A DNA stretch of 64,000 nt from Thermothelomyces thermophilus ATCC 42464 (GCF_000226095.1 NC_016478.1:4020001-4084000), one strand, 5' to 3'. Shown: positions 43,578 through 55,218, counted from the stretch's first letter. Made by a program: numbers and translations. Notes: a model not told the origin generated them from the letters alone.

Positions 43578-45957
43578 ATGGAGGCCATTAAGCAGACGTT
43601 CCAGCGTTGCAAGGCCCAGAACAGGGTAAGCATGCAATTGCCCCGCCATCCCCGCCGCGTCCGCACGACATCGCGCGAAACATGGCAACAAGTTGCTAAC
43701 CGCCGGAGCCATTGTAGGCTGCGCTCGTCACTTATGTCACCGCCGGCTACCCTACGGCCGAGTCGACCCCCAATGTCCTCCTCTCCATGCAGAAGGGTGG
43801 CGCCGACATCATAGAGCTCGGTGTGCCCTTCACCGATCCCATTGCTGATGGCCCGACCATCCAGACCGCCAACACCGTGAGCCTTTCCGATGCATTGGCT
43901 AGGGCCTCAATCTCGGCACGAGAGACGCTGACCATGTCATGTCCGAATACAGATTGCCCTCCAAAATGGCGTTACAATTGAGTCGACTCTGCAGATGGTC
44001 CGAGACGCTCGCAAGCTCGGCGTGCGCGCTCCCATTCTGCTTATGGGCTACTACAACCCTCTGCTTAGCTACGGAGAGGAGCGCCTTATGAAGGACTGCA
44101 TCGAGGCTGGCATTAATGGGTTCATCGTCGTCGACCTTCCTCCTGAGGAGGCCATCTCCTTCCGCAAGTGGTGCAGCAAGGGAGGGTATGTTCCCGACAA
44201 CAATTTTTTTTTTTTTTTGTCGAAGGAAAAGAAACAGACTAACAATGGCCGCCTGCAGACTCTCCTATGTGCCTCTCATCGCCCCGGCTACTTCTGACGC
44301 GCGCATGCGCATTCTATGCCAGCTGGCCGACTCGTTCATCTACGTCGTCTCCCGCCAAGGTGTCACGGGCGCTCTGGGCACGATTAATGCTCACCTTCCC
44401 GAACTACTGTCTAGGGTCAAGAAGTATAGTGGCGACAAGCCCGCAGCTGTTGGGTTTGGTGTGAGCACCCGCGAGCACTTCGTCTCTATCGCTCAGCTTG
44501 CGGACGGTGTGGTGGTCGGCAGCATGATCGTCACCACCCTGCAGAAGGCCGCCAAAGGCGAGGAATACAAGGCAGTTCAGGACTTTTGCTCCTACCTCTG
44601 TGGTCGTACCTCCTCGGCCGAGGATGAGGCCACTCGGGAAGTCGGCATCATCGAGGCTGTCTCCGGTGCCAGAGACTCCAACGGCGAAGTCGGTGTGGAC
44701 GGCGTTGTCAAGGACACTGATGACCTTGTCGCACAGCTGGCGGCTATGCACAACAAGATTCCCGAGCGTTTTGGCGAGTTTGGTGGCCAGTATGTTCCCG
44801 AGTCGCTGATGGACTGCCTGTCCGAGCTCGAGCAAGGCTTCAACAAGATCAAGGATGATCCCTCCTTCTGGGAGGAATACCGCAGCTACTACCCTTGGAT
44901 GGGCCGCCCTGGCCACTTGCACAAGGCAGAGAGGTTGACCGAGTACGCCGGCGGCGCCAACATCTGGCTCAAGCGCGAGGATCTCAACCATACCGGCTCC
45001 CACAAAATCAACAACGCCCTTGGCCAGCTCCTGCTTGCCCGCCGCCTTGGCAAGACCAAGATCATTGCCGAGACGGGAGCCGGCCAGCACGGTGTCGCCA
45101 CAGCTACCGTGTGCGCCAAGTTCGGCATGGAGTGCACTGTCTATATGGGTGCTGAGGACGTCCGCCGTCAGGCTCTGAACGTCTTCCGCATGAAGCTCCT
45201 TGGCGCCAAGGTTGTTGCCGTCGAGGCCGGCAGCCGTACCCTGCGGGATGCGGTCAACGAAGCCCTCCGCGCCTGGGTTGTTAACCTAGAGGACACACAC
45301 TACATCATTGGGTCCGCCATCGGTCCTCATCCCTTCCCTACCATTGTCCGGACTTTCCAGTCTGTCATCGGTAACGAAACCAAGGCCCAGATGCTTGAGA
45401 AGCGTGGCAAGCTTCCGGATGCTGTTGTGGCGTGCGTGGGCGGCGGTAGTAACGCGGTCGGCATGTTCTACCCATTCAGCAACGAGCCAAGCGTCAAGCT
45501 TCTCGGCGTCGAGGCCGGCGGTGATGGCATCGACACATCCCGTCACAGTGCTACTCTCTCTGCCGGCACCAAGGGCGTCCTTCACGGGGTCCGGACCTAT
45601 ATCCTGCAGAATGAACACGGTCAGATCAGCGACACCCACTCCGTCTCGGCCGGCCTGGACTACCCCGGCGTGGGGCCGGAGCTGTCCAACTGGAAGGACA
45701 CGGAACGCGCCAAGTTTATCGCTGCCACAGATGCCCAGGCCTTTATCGGTTTTCGCCTAATGAGCCAGCTGGAGGGCATCATCCCCGCCTTGGAGTCGTC
45801 GCATGGTATCTATGGCGCCATTGAGTTGGCAAAGACCATGAACAAAGATCAAGACGTGGTCATTTGCCTGAGCGGCCGCGGCGACAAGGATGTGCAGAGC
45901 GTTGCTGATGAATTGCCCAAGCTGGGCCCCAAGATCGGCTGGGACTTACGGTTCTGA
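43578..45957 (+). CDS. trp-3: Bifunctional tryptophan synthase (fused alpha and beta chains)
   Basis: Exons 43578..43625, 43718..43876, 43953..44185 and 44259..45957 encode 712 aa. The N-terminal alpha domain holds both catalytic acids, E49 and D60, in [18 protein letters not shown], then [14 protein letters not shown] and the PLIAPATSD phosphate-binding region. It cleaves indole-3-glycerol phosphate. A linker of about 50 residues leads to the beta domain, which starts near [14 protein letters not shown]. It has the PLP lysine in [14 protein letters not shown] (K396), [13 protein letters not shown] and the phosphate-binding [10 protein letters not shown], and joins indole to serine. Bacteria usually make two proteins; the alpha-beta fusion is the fungal arrangement (N. 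crassa trp-3). Introns cluster at the 5' end and all splice in frame. Intron 3 contains a T-run of about 15. Confidence 0.97.
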
Positions 45958-46294
45958 GAGACTGCGTCACGATGATGAAAATGGTAGCGGGTGGTCACTC
46001 TTTGGGATCTCGGCGATGCATATGAATGGCGTGTGGTAGCATAGACACATAGATCCGCAGAGAATTCGCACTTGTTCTGGGGCAATGCGTTCCCAGTATC
46101 AGCACATGCATGCGTCCAAATCCCCCCTTGATCAGGAAGCCACATCTCTCTCTATTCTACAATGACCTTCACGGAGCCGTAGGCTGGTAACATGGAACGC
46201 CATGCAAATTTACGCATCCAGAATACAGATATGATACAGTTTTGTAGTATGGCAATGTCACCGGAGACAACCGGCCGTCATATCCAGCGGGACC
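45958..46294. other. Short convergent 3' region
   Basis: About 340 bp between the convergent ends of the tryptophan synthase and bL28m genes. Nothing notable is visible. Confidence 0.6.
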
Positions 46295-47077
46295 TTATTG
46301 CCTTGGCTTCTCTTCCCTCATGAACCCGTCCTGTGCTCCCTCGGAGGCCTCGGAGGCTTCCGAGCCAAGCTCAAATTCGGCCTCATCCGCCAGCATCTGA
46401 TTCGTCTCGGCCATCAACGCATCCCCAGCAGCGGTCCCGTCGGGCAGTGGGCGGTTCGCCTCCTGCCTCAGCTCCTCCTCCTCCTTGGGCGGCAGGCCGA
46501 GTGCCTCGCGCTCGGCCGCAAACCGTGCGCGCACGGCGGGCGTCTGCATGATGCGCCATCGCAGCTTCCATCCCCAGGGACCCAAGTCCTTGACTCGCTG
46601 CGGCTTGATTCCGAGCAGGTACTCGTCGAGGCCGCCGACCTTGTCGATGGTGCGCAGCACGCGGGTGGTGACGCGGGTGCGCACGAAGACGCCGAGCGAC
46701 GCCGACCACAGCCGCTTCTGGTGCACGTTGGGCCGCCACTTGCGCCGCGCCTTGACCTCGAACTTCTCCGACACGTGGTTTCCGAAACGGATGCGCGCGG
46801 AGCCGTACAGGCCCGTGTTGGACTGGTGGTAGAAGGGCCGCGGTCCGTGGGGGTAGGGCGGGATTTCCGGGTGCGCCCCCGAAGCAGAGGGTATGGGAAT
46901 GTCCGAGCCGGGTACGCGCGGTTGCTTATAGTGCGACGGCGCGGTCGTGGCCAGAGTCCTCGTTGTCGTTGCGACTGTGATGGTTGTGGTCACGGTGGTC
47001 TTCAGGAAACTCGAGAGGGAGGTCGTCGGCCTCGAGCCTGCCCGCAGGCACGTCTGCAGGGGCAGTGATGGTGGCAT
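46295..47077 (-). CDS. Mitochondrial large-subunit ribosomal protein bL28m
   Basis: A single-exon protein of 260 aa. A Thr/Ser/Arg-rich N-terminus lacking acids (residues 1..50) looks like a mitochondrial targeting presequence. The L28 core is clear: HQSNTGLYGSARIRFGNHVS, then KARRKWRPNVHQKRLWSASLG and VRTRVTTRVLRTIDKVGGLDEYLL. The last part matches the fungal-type extension of yeast Mrpl24. The C-terminus is acidic and probably flexible. The protein should be part of the 54S mitochondrial ribosome. A long open frame on the opposite strand is a composition shadow. Confidence 0.92.
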   Translation of the reverse strand: MPPSLPLQTCLRAGSRPTTSLSSFLKTTVTTTITVATTTRTLATTAPSHYKQPRVPGSDIPIPSASGAHPEIPPYPHGPRPFYHQSNTGLYGSARIRFGNHVSEKFEVKARRKWRPNVHQKRLWSASLGVFVRTRVTTRVLRTIDKVGGLDEYLLGIKPQRVKDLGPWGWKLRWRIMQTPAVRARFAAEREALGLPPKEEEELRQEANRPLPDGTAAGDALMAETNQMLADEAEFELGSEASEASEGAQDGFMREEKPRQ

Positions 47078-47462
47078 TGTCTTTTGTTCGCACTTCCGGC
47101 GTGTGGAAGATGATCAGGTGAACCGGTGTTAAAACCGCGGCATTGGCGAATTGCTGGACGGGGAGACGCTCAATTGACTCCCTCGTCAACAAGTGAATCA
47201 GAATGGGATTTGGACCCAGCAGCAAGCTGCGGCAGCTGCAGGCCTGCTTTGCACACGGTCAAAATTTCGGCGGGCTGTCAAGTACCGTGCCAGGTGTCAA
47301 GTCCGTTCTCTCAGCTGGCGCGCTTTTCGTCACTCTGAAACGCGGTCACATGCTCTCGTGGGGTGCTTGCCGCGCCCTGGGTTTGCCCAATGGCAGGGGC
47401 GCGACGGTCCGTCATCGACTCATTTAACTGCCACTTCGTGCACACCCCGCCCACAATTCGCC
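47078..47462. other. Divergent promoter region between bL28m and the coiled-coil gene
   Basis: 385 bp shared between two divergent starts. No distinct site is recognised. Confidence 0.55.
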
Positions 47463-48598
47463 ATGCTTCCTCCAGTCGACCACAGCATCTTGCAAGCCAA
47501 TCCAGAGTTTGCGGCACTATATACCAAATTAACAACCGCGGTGCTCAACCCTGATGGTTCTACCAAGAGTGGGCCGGCGACAAAAGAGCGCCGAGCGGTG
47601 ACGGAGGTAATGATGATAGATTACCTTGCTGACTGGGCTGATCCCGCCAAGCGATTCATTGACCGTGTCGCCAGGAGTTGAACGAGTATCGACTTCGAGC
47701 TGCTAAACAACATCTTCTTAAACATGCAATATCAAATGCGAACCCGCAGTCCTTACAGACCCAACATGCGCCCGTGCCCTCTTTATCCAAATCACGACCA
47801 CGGCCGCAGCAGCAAGAGACCCCGGCGTCGGTAGATCTTCCAGCGCCGCTCCTCGACCTCCTCCTTCTCCTCCCTACGCTTCTCGATGCACCATCAGACT
47901 TATCGCACGAATCTGTGACGTTGCTACTCTCCAATCCGCCTCTTTCCGACTTCCCCACGCACCTGCCGCAACTTGCAAGGCTGGTCTCCTCCACGCTGCA
48001 CGCTTCGGCCGTGCACCTCGCACGAATAGCCAACCCCACGACGAACCCGTCCTTCGTCCACCGCTCCATACCCGCCCTACCGACCTATGCCGCCTCACTG
48101 GCGTCTACCGTTGCGGACCGCAAAGCCGAGCTCAGCCGCGCCCGCCTTTCAGCCGCCACACAGCTCACGGCTCTGCTGCGAGAACAGGCAGGTGTCGTTT
48201 CGCAACTCCTCCGCGTCCTCGAAGCGAAGCACGGCCCCATCGCGCGGTCCCTTGAGTTCCGCGCCACCGAGGCAGCCTTGACAGCGCAGCGGCAGGAGGC
48301 CGAGGCTGAGACGACACTGTGGCTCGCCCGGCGCGAAACGTACACGCCCGAGGCGGCACGGGCCTTGGCAAATTATGCGAGTCACTTGCGGGACGCAAAA
48401 GGGCGGTTGAACGAGGCTATCCGTACTCTCAGGGCGGAACTGGAGGCGTACGGGCTGGACGGAGACGACGCAGGGTCAAATAATGGGGAGAGGACTGGCA
48501 AGGAGAAGGTCATGAGGGAGATGGCACGGGTATATCGTGACATGAGCCGACAGATCGAGGAAGTAAGGACCGATCTGGAAAGGCTAGGGCGAGCGTGA
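47463..48598 (+). CDS. Unrecognised conserved-looking protein with C-terminal coiled coil
   Basis: Exons 47463..47606 and 47675..48598 (68-nt intron, GTAATG donor, GCTGAC branch-like site, CCAG acceptor) encode 355 aa. The N-terminus is MLPPVDHSILQANPEFAALY, then LTTAVLNPDGSTK. The splice gives VTEELNEYRLRAAKQHLLKHA, a helical segment that reads naturally, which supports the intron. A low-complexity Pro/Gln stretch follows, then long helices rich in Leu, Ala and Glu up to the end (EKVMREMARVYRDMSRQIEEVRTDLERLGRA), a likely coiled coil. The shape would suit a structural subunit of a microtubule or kinetochore complex, but I have no motif to prove that and assign no function. Confidence 0.75.
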
Positions 48599-49021
48599 CA
48601 CCCCGTGCTGCTGGAGTCGAACGGGCAGTTTGGGAGATGTGAAATCCTGGCCTTTTGAAAAGGATGACATAATTAGAATTGACGCGTCCCAAAGGACAGG
48701 CTCATTAATGAAAGCAAGGTTTTACACATTCTTCCTCTATCCTTTCTTCTGTACCCGTTGACAAGAAAGAGGGAAACTTTTCTGGTCCTGTACAAACAAT
48801 GACCACCTAGCCGACATACACCCTTGTATCAACGGTCTCTAGATAGGGGTACAGTCTAATGATGCGAGACGTCCATGAGATACAACACCCGGGGGTGGGG
48901 GGAGGGGGTGGGTGGAAATGGATCAAGTCAAATACAGGAAACCCAGTCAGCCAACCGTTCATTCAGCCATTACCCCAACTCCTCGCCCGCTCCTTTTGTT
49001 TCTCGTCAAGGAACAAGCAAC
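48599..49021. other. Short convergent 3' region
   Basis: About 420 bp with the 3' flanks of the coiled-coil and aspartate aminotransferase genes and a G-rich run near 48,890..48,915. Nothing else is seen. Confidence 0.6.
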
Positions 49022-50609
49022 TTAGCCCTTGACCTTGAAGATGGCCTCGGCCAGGCGGCCGACGTTGTCGGTGGTGATGCCGGCAACCGAGATGCGGCCG
49101 TCACGGGTGGCGTAGACGCTGTGCTCCTTGGCCAACTTCTCCATCTGTTCCGGGGTCAGGCCGGTGTAGGCGAACATGCCGATCTGGCTGGTAATGTGGC
49201 TCCAGTCGTGCTTAGAGCCGAGCTTCTCGAGGTTCTCCTTGAGCAGGGCACGCATGGTGATGATGCGGTTGGCCATCTCCTTGACCTCGACGAGCCACTG
49301 GTCGTACAGCTCGGGGGTGTTGAGGATCTCGGCGGCGATGCGGGCGCCGTGGATGGGCGGGTTCGAGTACATGGGGCGCACCAGGATCTTGATCTGCGAG
49401 TCAACGCGCTTGCGCTCCTCGGCGTCGGCGCACACAATGGAGAAGGCGCCGGTGCGCTCGCCGTACAGGCCCATGTTCTTGGCGAAGGACTGGGCCAGGC
49501 AGATGTTGTGGCCCTTCTCGACGAAATAGCGCACCGCGAAGGCGTCCCGGTGGATGTCGCCGCTGGCGAAGCCCTGGTAGGCCATGTCGAAGAAGGCGAA
49601 GTGGCCCTTGGCCTTGACGGCGGCCTCGATCTCCTTCCACTGCTCCTGGGTAGGGTCGACACCGGTGGGGTTGTGGGCGCAGGCGTGGAACAGGAAGATG
49701 CTGCCGTTGGGGGCCTTGTTGATGTCGGCAATCATGCCCTCAAAGTCGAGGCGGATGGTGTCCTTGTTGTAGTAGGCATACTTCTCGACCTGGAGGCCCG
49801 AGTCCTTGAAGACGGCGGCATGGTTGGCCCACGACGGGGTCGGGATGTAGATGGTCTTGGCACCCGGGTAGAAGCGGGAGAGGAAGGCGGCGCCGATGCG
49901 CAGAGCGCCGGTGCCCGAGATGGACTGGGTGATTGCCAAACGGTCGAGGGCCGAGCTGTCCTTGCCGTAGGCGAGCACGGCAGCGGCCTTGGTGAACTCG
50001 GGCACGCCCGTGATGCCGGCATACTCCTTGTTCAGGCGCGACGCGATCACCTTCTCCTCGGCCTTGCGCACAGACGGCAGCACGTACGGCTTGCCCTTGT
50101 CATCGCGGTAGGCGCCGACACCTACAAGGAGATGGCACCACGTGTTAGTCGCTCCACACAACCTGGCTTCACCAATGTGGGCGGTGTAGTGTCATTGGGG
50201 ACTCGAACGAACCAAGGTTGATCTTCTTTTCGAACGGGTCGGCCTTGAAGGCTTCCGTGATGCCTACGCAACAACAATTATCAGTATTCTTCTGCGTGGC
50301 GTCATGGCCGAGCGGGACGTCGGCGCATACCGAGAATGGCCTGGAAAAAGGTGCAAAAGAAGGCTGGTCAGCAAGTCATGGCCCAATGGAGATTCGGGAG
50401 CTTCGGACTAAACACCTACGTCCTGCGGCGGATTGGGTCAGCTCGTTGCACAAGCACAAAGCGTCCGATGAAGGTAGGCAAAGAGTCGAGCAACACAAAC
50501 ATACAGGAGGACCTTGAGGAACGTTGGCCCACGTGGAGGCAGCGCGCACTGCCGAGAAATTGCGGGCCACGGCCGCCCGCCGCGACGCAATTCGGAGCGA
50601 CGAAAGCAT
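49022..50609 (-). CDS. Mitochondrial aspartate aminotransferase, with 3-nt and 10-nt microexons
   Basis: My model on the minus strand has exons 50609..50505 (105 nt), 50422..50420 (3 nt), 50340..50331 (10 nt), 50263..50213 (51 nt) and 50121..49022, giving 422 aa, the usual length of the mitochondrial enzyme. The N-terminus ([25 protein letters not shown]) is a typical mitochondrial presequence. The joined exons give [24 protein letters not shown], the conserved start of the mature enzyme. The large exon holds the PLP lysine in [10 protein letters not shown]-type context ([19 protein letters not shown] about 271), [11 protein letters not shown], and the substrate-binding arginine region near the end. 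It interconverts aspartate and 2-oxoglutarate with oxaloacetate and glutamate and serves the malate-aspartate shuttle. Donors are GTATGT, GTAGGT, GTATGC and GTTCGT. The tiny exons are inferred from family conservation and splice sites. Confidence 0.92.
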
Positions 50610-53170
50610 GATGTCTGTGAGGGAGAGTGGTGACGATTCTCCGCAGGTTTGCTTTGTTGAAGAGGCAACAACCTGGAGGAGGAGATTCGGAGCAAGGTGG
50701 ACTTTCGCAGCTTGGGTTCCTCGGCGCTGTCCACTGTGGATCTCATGTGTGAAATGCACTGCTGATGGCCTGTTCCTGGTGGGGCTCAAAGCGCTGTTTG
50801 GCCAATTGGCAAAATTGCCCGCCCCGGACGGAGCCAACGGAGCGGCTTCCCGTTCCTGCCTCCCCGACCTCGGCCGACACCCACCCGCACCACGATCCAG
50901 GAAACGAGAATGTTAGAGACGCACTAAACCCTAACCCTTTCGCTTCACTCCCTTTGTTCAACCCCGGACTTCTCTCGGATCATAATCATTGGAGCGCTTG
51001 TCATCCTGGGCCGAAATCACCCCAGCCACAGCCAAGGCAAGTGGCTGATTCTCATCTTGCCAAATTCGACCTCACTGATAACACCAGAGGGGGTTGAACA
51101 TGGCGACTCGGGTTGGGTCTAGTGTTATATGGGAGGAGCCAGGTCTGACCAAAGGAAGTATGTACCGTACTATCTGCTTCCCAATTGCCCGGAGATGACT
51201 AGTGATCAACGGAACGTTCGGGTATCTAGTTAGGTACAGGAAAATCAGGTGAGATCATGACCCAAAGATATGAGAGGGAGTACGGATTCTACGCATATCC
51301 GTAGACCTGCTCTGGATTGACACGAGATGCGTACCCTGGGCCAAGAGTCGTCACGAAAGCGAGGGTCCAGTTCTGTGTTCTTGTCATTGGCAAAACGGTC
51401 TAATAATCCATAATAATTACATGTTCATTGGTTTGTCGCTGTACCGCTGACCAAACAATGGGGCGGTCGGTCGGAATTCCGATTAAAAATATACATACAT
51501 ATAGATACAAAAAAAGGTGTAAAAATGTGATATGACGACGACTTACAGGTACAGTTCTGCCATCCATCCGCTCCGCCGAAAGCACAAGTCCTGGTTACAA
51601 GTCCTAGTTAATATCTCAGGATCTTGGCACATCGCGAAGTGTTTACCGCTGATTAACACTACTTGCAGTGACGAGACATTGTATACGCCCTTCCCAATAC
51701 TCTGCACTACTTCTCTGTCACATCTGCACCGACCATGATCTAGGCCCTCAGCTGCCGGCGCAAGGTCGCGGCGAAGATGAGAACCCTTGCCGCTTCTTGC
51801 CTCTCCAGATTGGTGCTGCCAACAGCCCAAAGTCTTCGCTCGGGTCGGTAATTGCCGCCATCTGCACACAATTCGCCGTTTGAGACGCCAATACGCGTGG
51901 TGTCAGCTTACAGCCTTATAACAACCGATGGTCTTTGGAGTATTTGACTCTTCTCGAGTCTATTTTCGTAGTGTCCGCCCTATGTCGGTCGTAAAGTTCG
52001 TCGTCTTCATGCCACCAGAGCCTCCTTGGTTGGTGATGTGGCACGAAAAAAAATTGCAAGTATCAGCGCGGCTAGATGCATTGGAAAGCCTAGAGATAAA
52101 CGACGAACACCCCTCGAGAGAATTCTTGAAACCCCCGGAGCCGCAACTACTATGTACCATCGTGGATGTCATCATGCCGGGCGCCAAGCCCTGAAATTTC
52201 TATTGACAGAGCCTATTACGGAGTAGTTAGTACAGAATTTCGTTAGTGTCCCTTCTCTGAAGTCCAGCCTTCGGCGTCATCGATCAGAAGCCCTTAATTA
52301 CATTTTTGGGGTGATTGTCAGGTAAGGAAATTTTAGATAAAAACGAAAGAAAGAAAATAAAACAAACAGAAATAAAAAATCGAATAAAAAAAGAGAAAGA
52401 GGAAAAAAGCCCATACGACCATCAAGAGAGATTAGTGGAGTTAAGCGTCAGGTAACACGATACGCGGGATGACGTTTCATCCGCGTCTTAGCGTTCGGGC
52501 GTAACTCAATCTTGACGCGTTCGTTATTTCTAGAATCATGTCATTGAGGTCGCCTTGCCACACAGCAGGGTTAATCCCGGTCATGTGAGGCTGATAAGGC
52601 TCAGTGGAGAGAGTTCAAACTTTGATCCACCGAGAACTTTCTCGCAACGGTACCTGGAAACGACCGAAGAGCTTAAGTCCTAAAGCCGATTTCCACAGAG
52701 TTGCAATGCCCGATATCCCAGTAGTTCTGTTTGGTGGGCATGGCGAAAGGGCCGGTTCCACCTCGAGAGACATTGCCCTGGACATTTACTATAGCTTATT
52801 AATTATTCATCCTCGCGGAGAACGGAGTCGGGTGGGTTCAGCCTCGGACGAAAAAATTCTAGAAAGCGGATCCGTGACTGGCCGTAGCCATGGCGCCAGG
52901 GCGGAAACATCGTCATGTCGTCGGTAGTTGAGGAGATAGGACCAGGGCCCCAGGTTCAGGGTCCACGGCTTGCGCCATCTGTAATCCGTATATCTACCCG
53001 GCTCCTCTCCCTCGTCGTGATCGAGGTCCTCTGCTTGGCAACGACTTTCGATCTATCAACACTTCAGATCGATCCTGATCACCAATCATCTTCTCAAGAC
53101 GCTCCTCGATTCGACAAGACCACAGCAAACACACCCGCCGTGCTCCTTCTACCAGATCGATCGCGACACC
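50610..53170. other. Long divergent intergenic region, no convincing gene
   Basis: About 2.6 kb between the aminotransferase and alcohol dehydrogenase genes. It has an A-rich tract at about 52330..52410 and a TACGGAGTA word at 52217..52225. The region 52,930..53,170 is pyrimidine/purine-mixed leader sequence before the dehydrogenase. Open frames here lack motifs. Confidence 0.5.
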
Positions 53171-54377
53171 ATGTCCGCAGGCGACTACAAGTTTGAGGGA
53201 TGGCTCGGGCTTGACCCATCAGCGGCCCAGGGCAAGATGCAGTGGGGCGTATTTGAGCCGAAGCCCTGGGAGGAGACCGATGTCGACATCAAGATCACAC
53301 ACTGCGGCATCTGCGGCAGTGATCTCCACACTCTGCGGAGTGGCTGGGTACGTCCAGATTCCCTCCCCCTCAGACTGGGAGGTTATGCAAGAACAACAAC
53401 AACAACAACAACAACATCCGGTTACTGACACTTGGTGGCAGGGACCGACCCTATACCCCTGCGTCGTCGGCCACGAGATCGTCGGAACGGTAGTGCGTGT
53501 CGGCTCCAAGGCCGAGGGCGGCCTCAAGGTCGGTGACCGCGTCGGCGTCGGAGCGCAGAGCGATTCGTGCCTCGGCCGCAAGGGCGACTGCGAACTGTGC
53601 TCGTCCAACCTCGAGAACTACTGCCCCCACCAGACCAGCACGTACAACAGCGTCTATCTCAACGGTGGCAAGTCGTATGGCGGTTATGCCCTCTATAACC
53701 GGGCGCCCTCGCATTTCGTCGTCAAGATCCCGGACGCCATCAGCTCGGCCCACGCCGCGCCCATGCTGTGCGCCGGCGTCACCACCTACACGCCTCTCAA
53801 GCACCACGGCGTGGGCCCCGGCAAGAAGGTCGGCATCGTCGGCCTGGGCGGGCTCGGTCACTTTGGCGTCATGTGGGCCAAGGCCCTGAAGGCGGACAAG
53901 GTCGTCGTCATCTCCCGCTCGTCGTCCAAGAAGGAGGACGCTCTGAAGCTCGGGGCCGACGAGTTCATCGCCACCGACGAGGATCCCGACTGGACCAAGG
54001 AGCACGCTTCCACCCTCGACGTCATCCTCAGCACCGTCTCGTCCTCCTCGATGCCCCTGACGGATTACTTGTCGCTCCTGCGCTTCGACGGCACCTTTGT
54101 CCAGCTCGGAGCGCCCGACGAAGGCCTCCCTAACCTCAGTCAGGGCCCGCTCATTTTCAAGCGCATCAAGATCACGGGCTCGCTCATCGGCTCGCCCCAG
54201 GACCTCCGGGACATGTTGCAGCTGGCCGTGGACCAGAACGTCCGGCCCTGGATCGATGAGATCCCGATGAAGGACGCCAACAAGGCGATCGTCGACATGG
54301 GAGCGGGCAAGCCGAGGTACCGATATGTTCTGGTCAACGAGTCGCAGGAGGCTTCTCAGGTCAAGGCAGGACTGTGA
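53171..54377 (+). CDS. Zinc alcohol dehydrogenase, ADH6/cinnamyl-alcohol-dehydrogenase type
   Basis: Exons 53171..53347 and 53442..54377 encode 370 aa. The catalytic zinc site is seen in HCGICGSDLHTL and VGHEIVG, and the structural zinc in the four-cysteine lobe GDCELCSSNLENYCPH. The Rossmann loop is GLGGLGHFGV, followed by SRSSSKKEDAL, whose Ser/Arg residues fit NADPH rather than NADH. The start MSAGDYKFEGWLGLDPSAAQGKM matches fungal ADH6-like proteins, which reduce aromatic and branched aldehydes in the cytosol. The intron (94 nt) lies exactly before GPTLYPCVVGHE and contains an (AAC)n microsatellite at about 53392..53416. Confidence 0.94.
53392..53416 (+). repeat. (AAC)n microsatellite in the alcohol dehydrogenase intron
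   Basis: About eight tandem AAC units lie inside the single intron, between the donor and the acceptor. Confidence 0.8.
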
Positions 54378-55218
54378 ACATGATCGGTCAGCTTTGGAGA
54401 AACGGTCTCGCATAATATACATGTCCATACAGCGATAGCGCAGCATGAGAAGCATGGCAAGGGCGTTGCATCTGATTCTGAACCCATAATCTGTATTTAA
54501 AATGTCGTCAGTTTGCAGAATGAGAAGTATTTCCCATCTATACTATTTGTTTTACCGAGGAGAACAAATATAGGCATAGATTAAGAAACGGCACGGCATT
54601 CGTTACTCATAGATACCAACTAACGACATCTGGCTTTCCAGGACCGAGATAGTTATCTATCTATGTTAAATAATTTCCTATCTCACAGTCTAACGAATTA
54701 AGCCGGAAGAGGTATGTAAGGTATATATAATATTACTAGAGTAAAGGGAAAGGTAACAGTTTTCTTTATTTAAGGCCCCTAAAATAAGGGTAGTTTAGTA
54801 AACAATTAAAACGTTGAGGGAGAGGCGTATAGAGGGTTATACTTAGGGCATTGGGAATTAGGGAGGGGTGGGGGAATAAACATTTGGATTCCCAGCCAAA
54901 CAACGTCGCAGCTGATAAGAAGATATCAGAGGACTCGCATTACATTAGCACAATCATCGTGGGGAGTGACTAGAAAAATAATATGTAAGGTATGTACTGT
55001 ACCTTATGGTAAGGTAGTCCTGTGGTATTCACGCCCGCACGTGCGCTGCCGTGTTTCTAACAACACTAACCTAACCTGCGTCATTACCGACGCCACCGCA
55101 TAAATTAATAGCACAATCCGGCAGGCGCGGCCCGCCGTTCGGGGTGCGACCACAGGAAGGCAACCACCGCGCGAAATGACCGGGAACTTTGGAATGATTA
55201 TTACGAGCCGCAAAAAAA
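54378..55218. other. Intergenic region with an AT-rich island
   Basis: From about 54,480 to 54,860 the DNA is clearly more AT-rich and TA-dense than its neighbours, in the manner of old RIP-decayed sequence. AAGGTA/TACCTT words repeat at about 54,980..55,015. No gene is supported. Confidence 0.5.

Noticed and set aside
46298-47068. 256-codon plus-strand frame opposite bL28m
   Set aside because: A shadow frame; the minus strand encodes a clear ribosomal protein.
48875-50221. 448-codon plus-strand frame opposite the aspartate aminotransferase
   Set aside because: A composition shadow of the GC-rich minus-strand gene; its residues are Val/Gly/Leu/Asp-biased and it lacks any motif.
53451-54455. 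334-codon minus-strand frame opposite the alcohol dehydrogenase
   Set aside because: A shadow of a strongly supported plus-strand enzyme gene.
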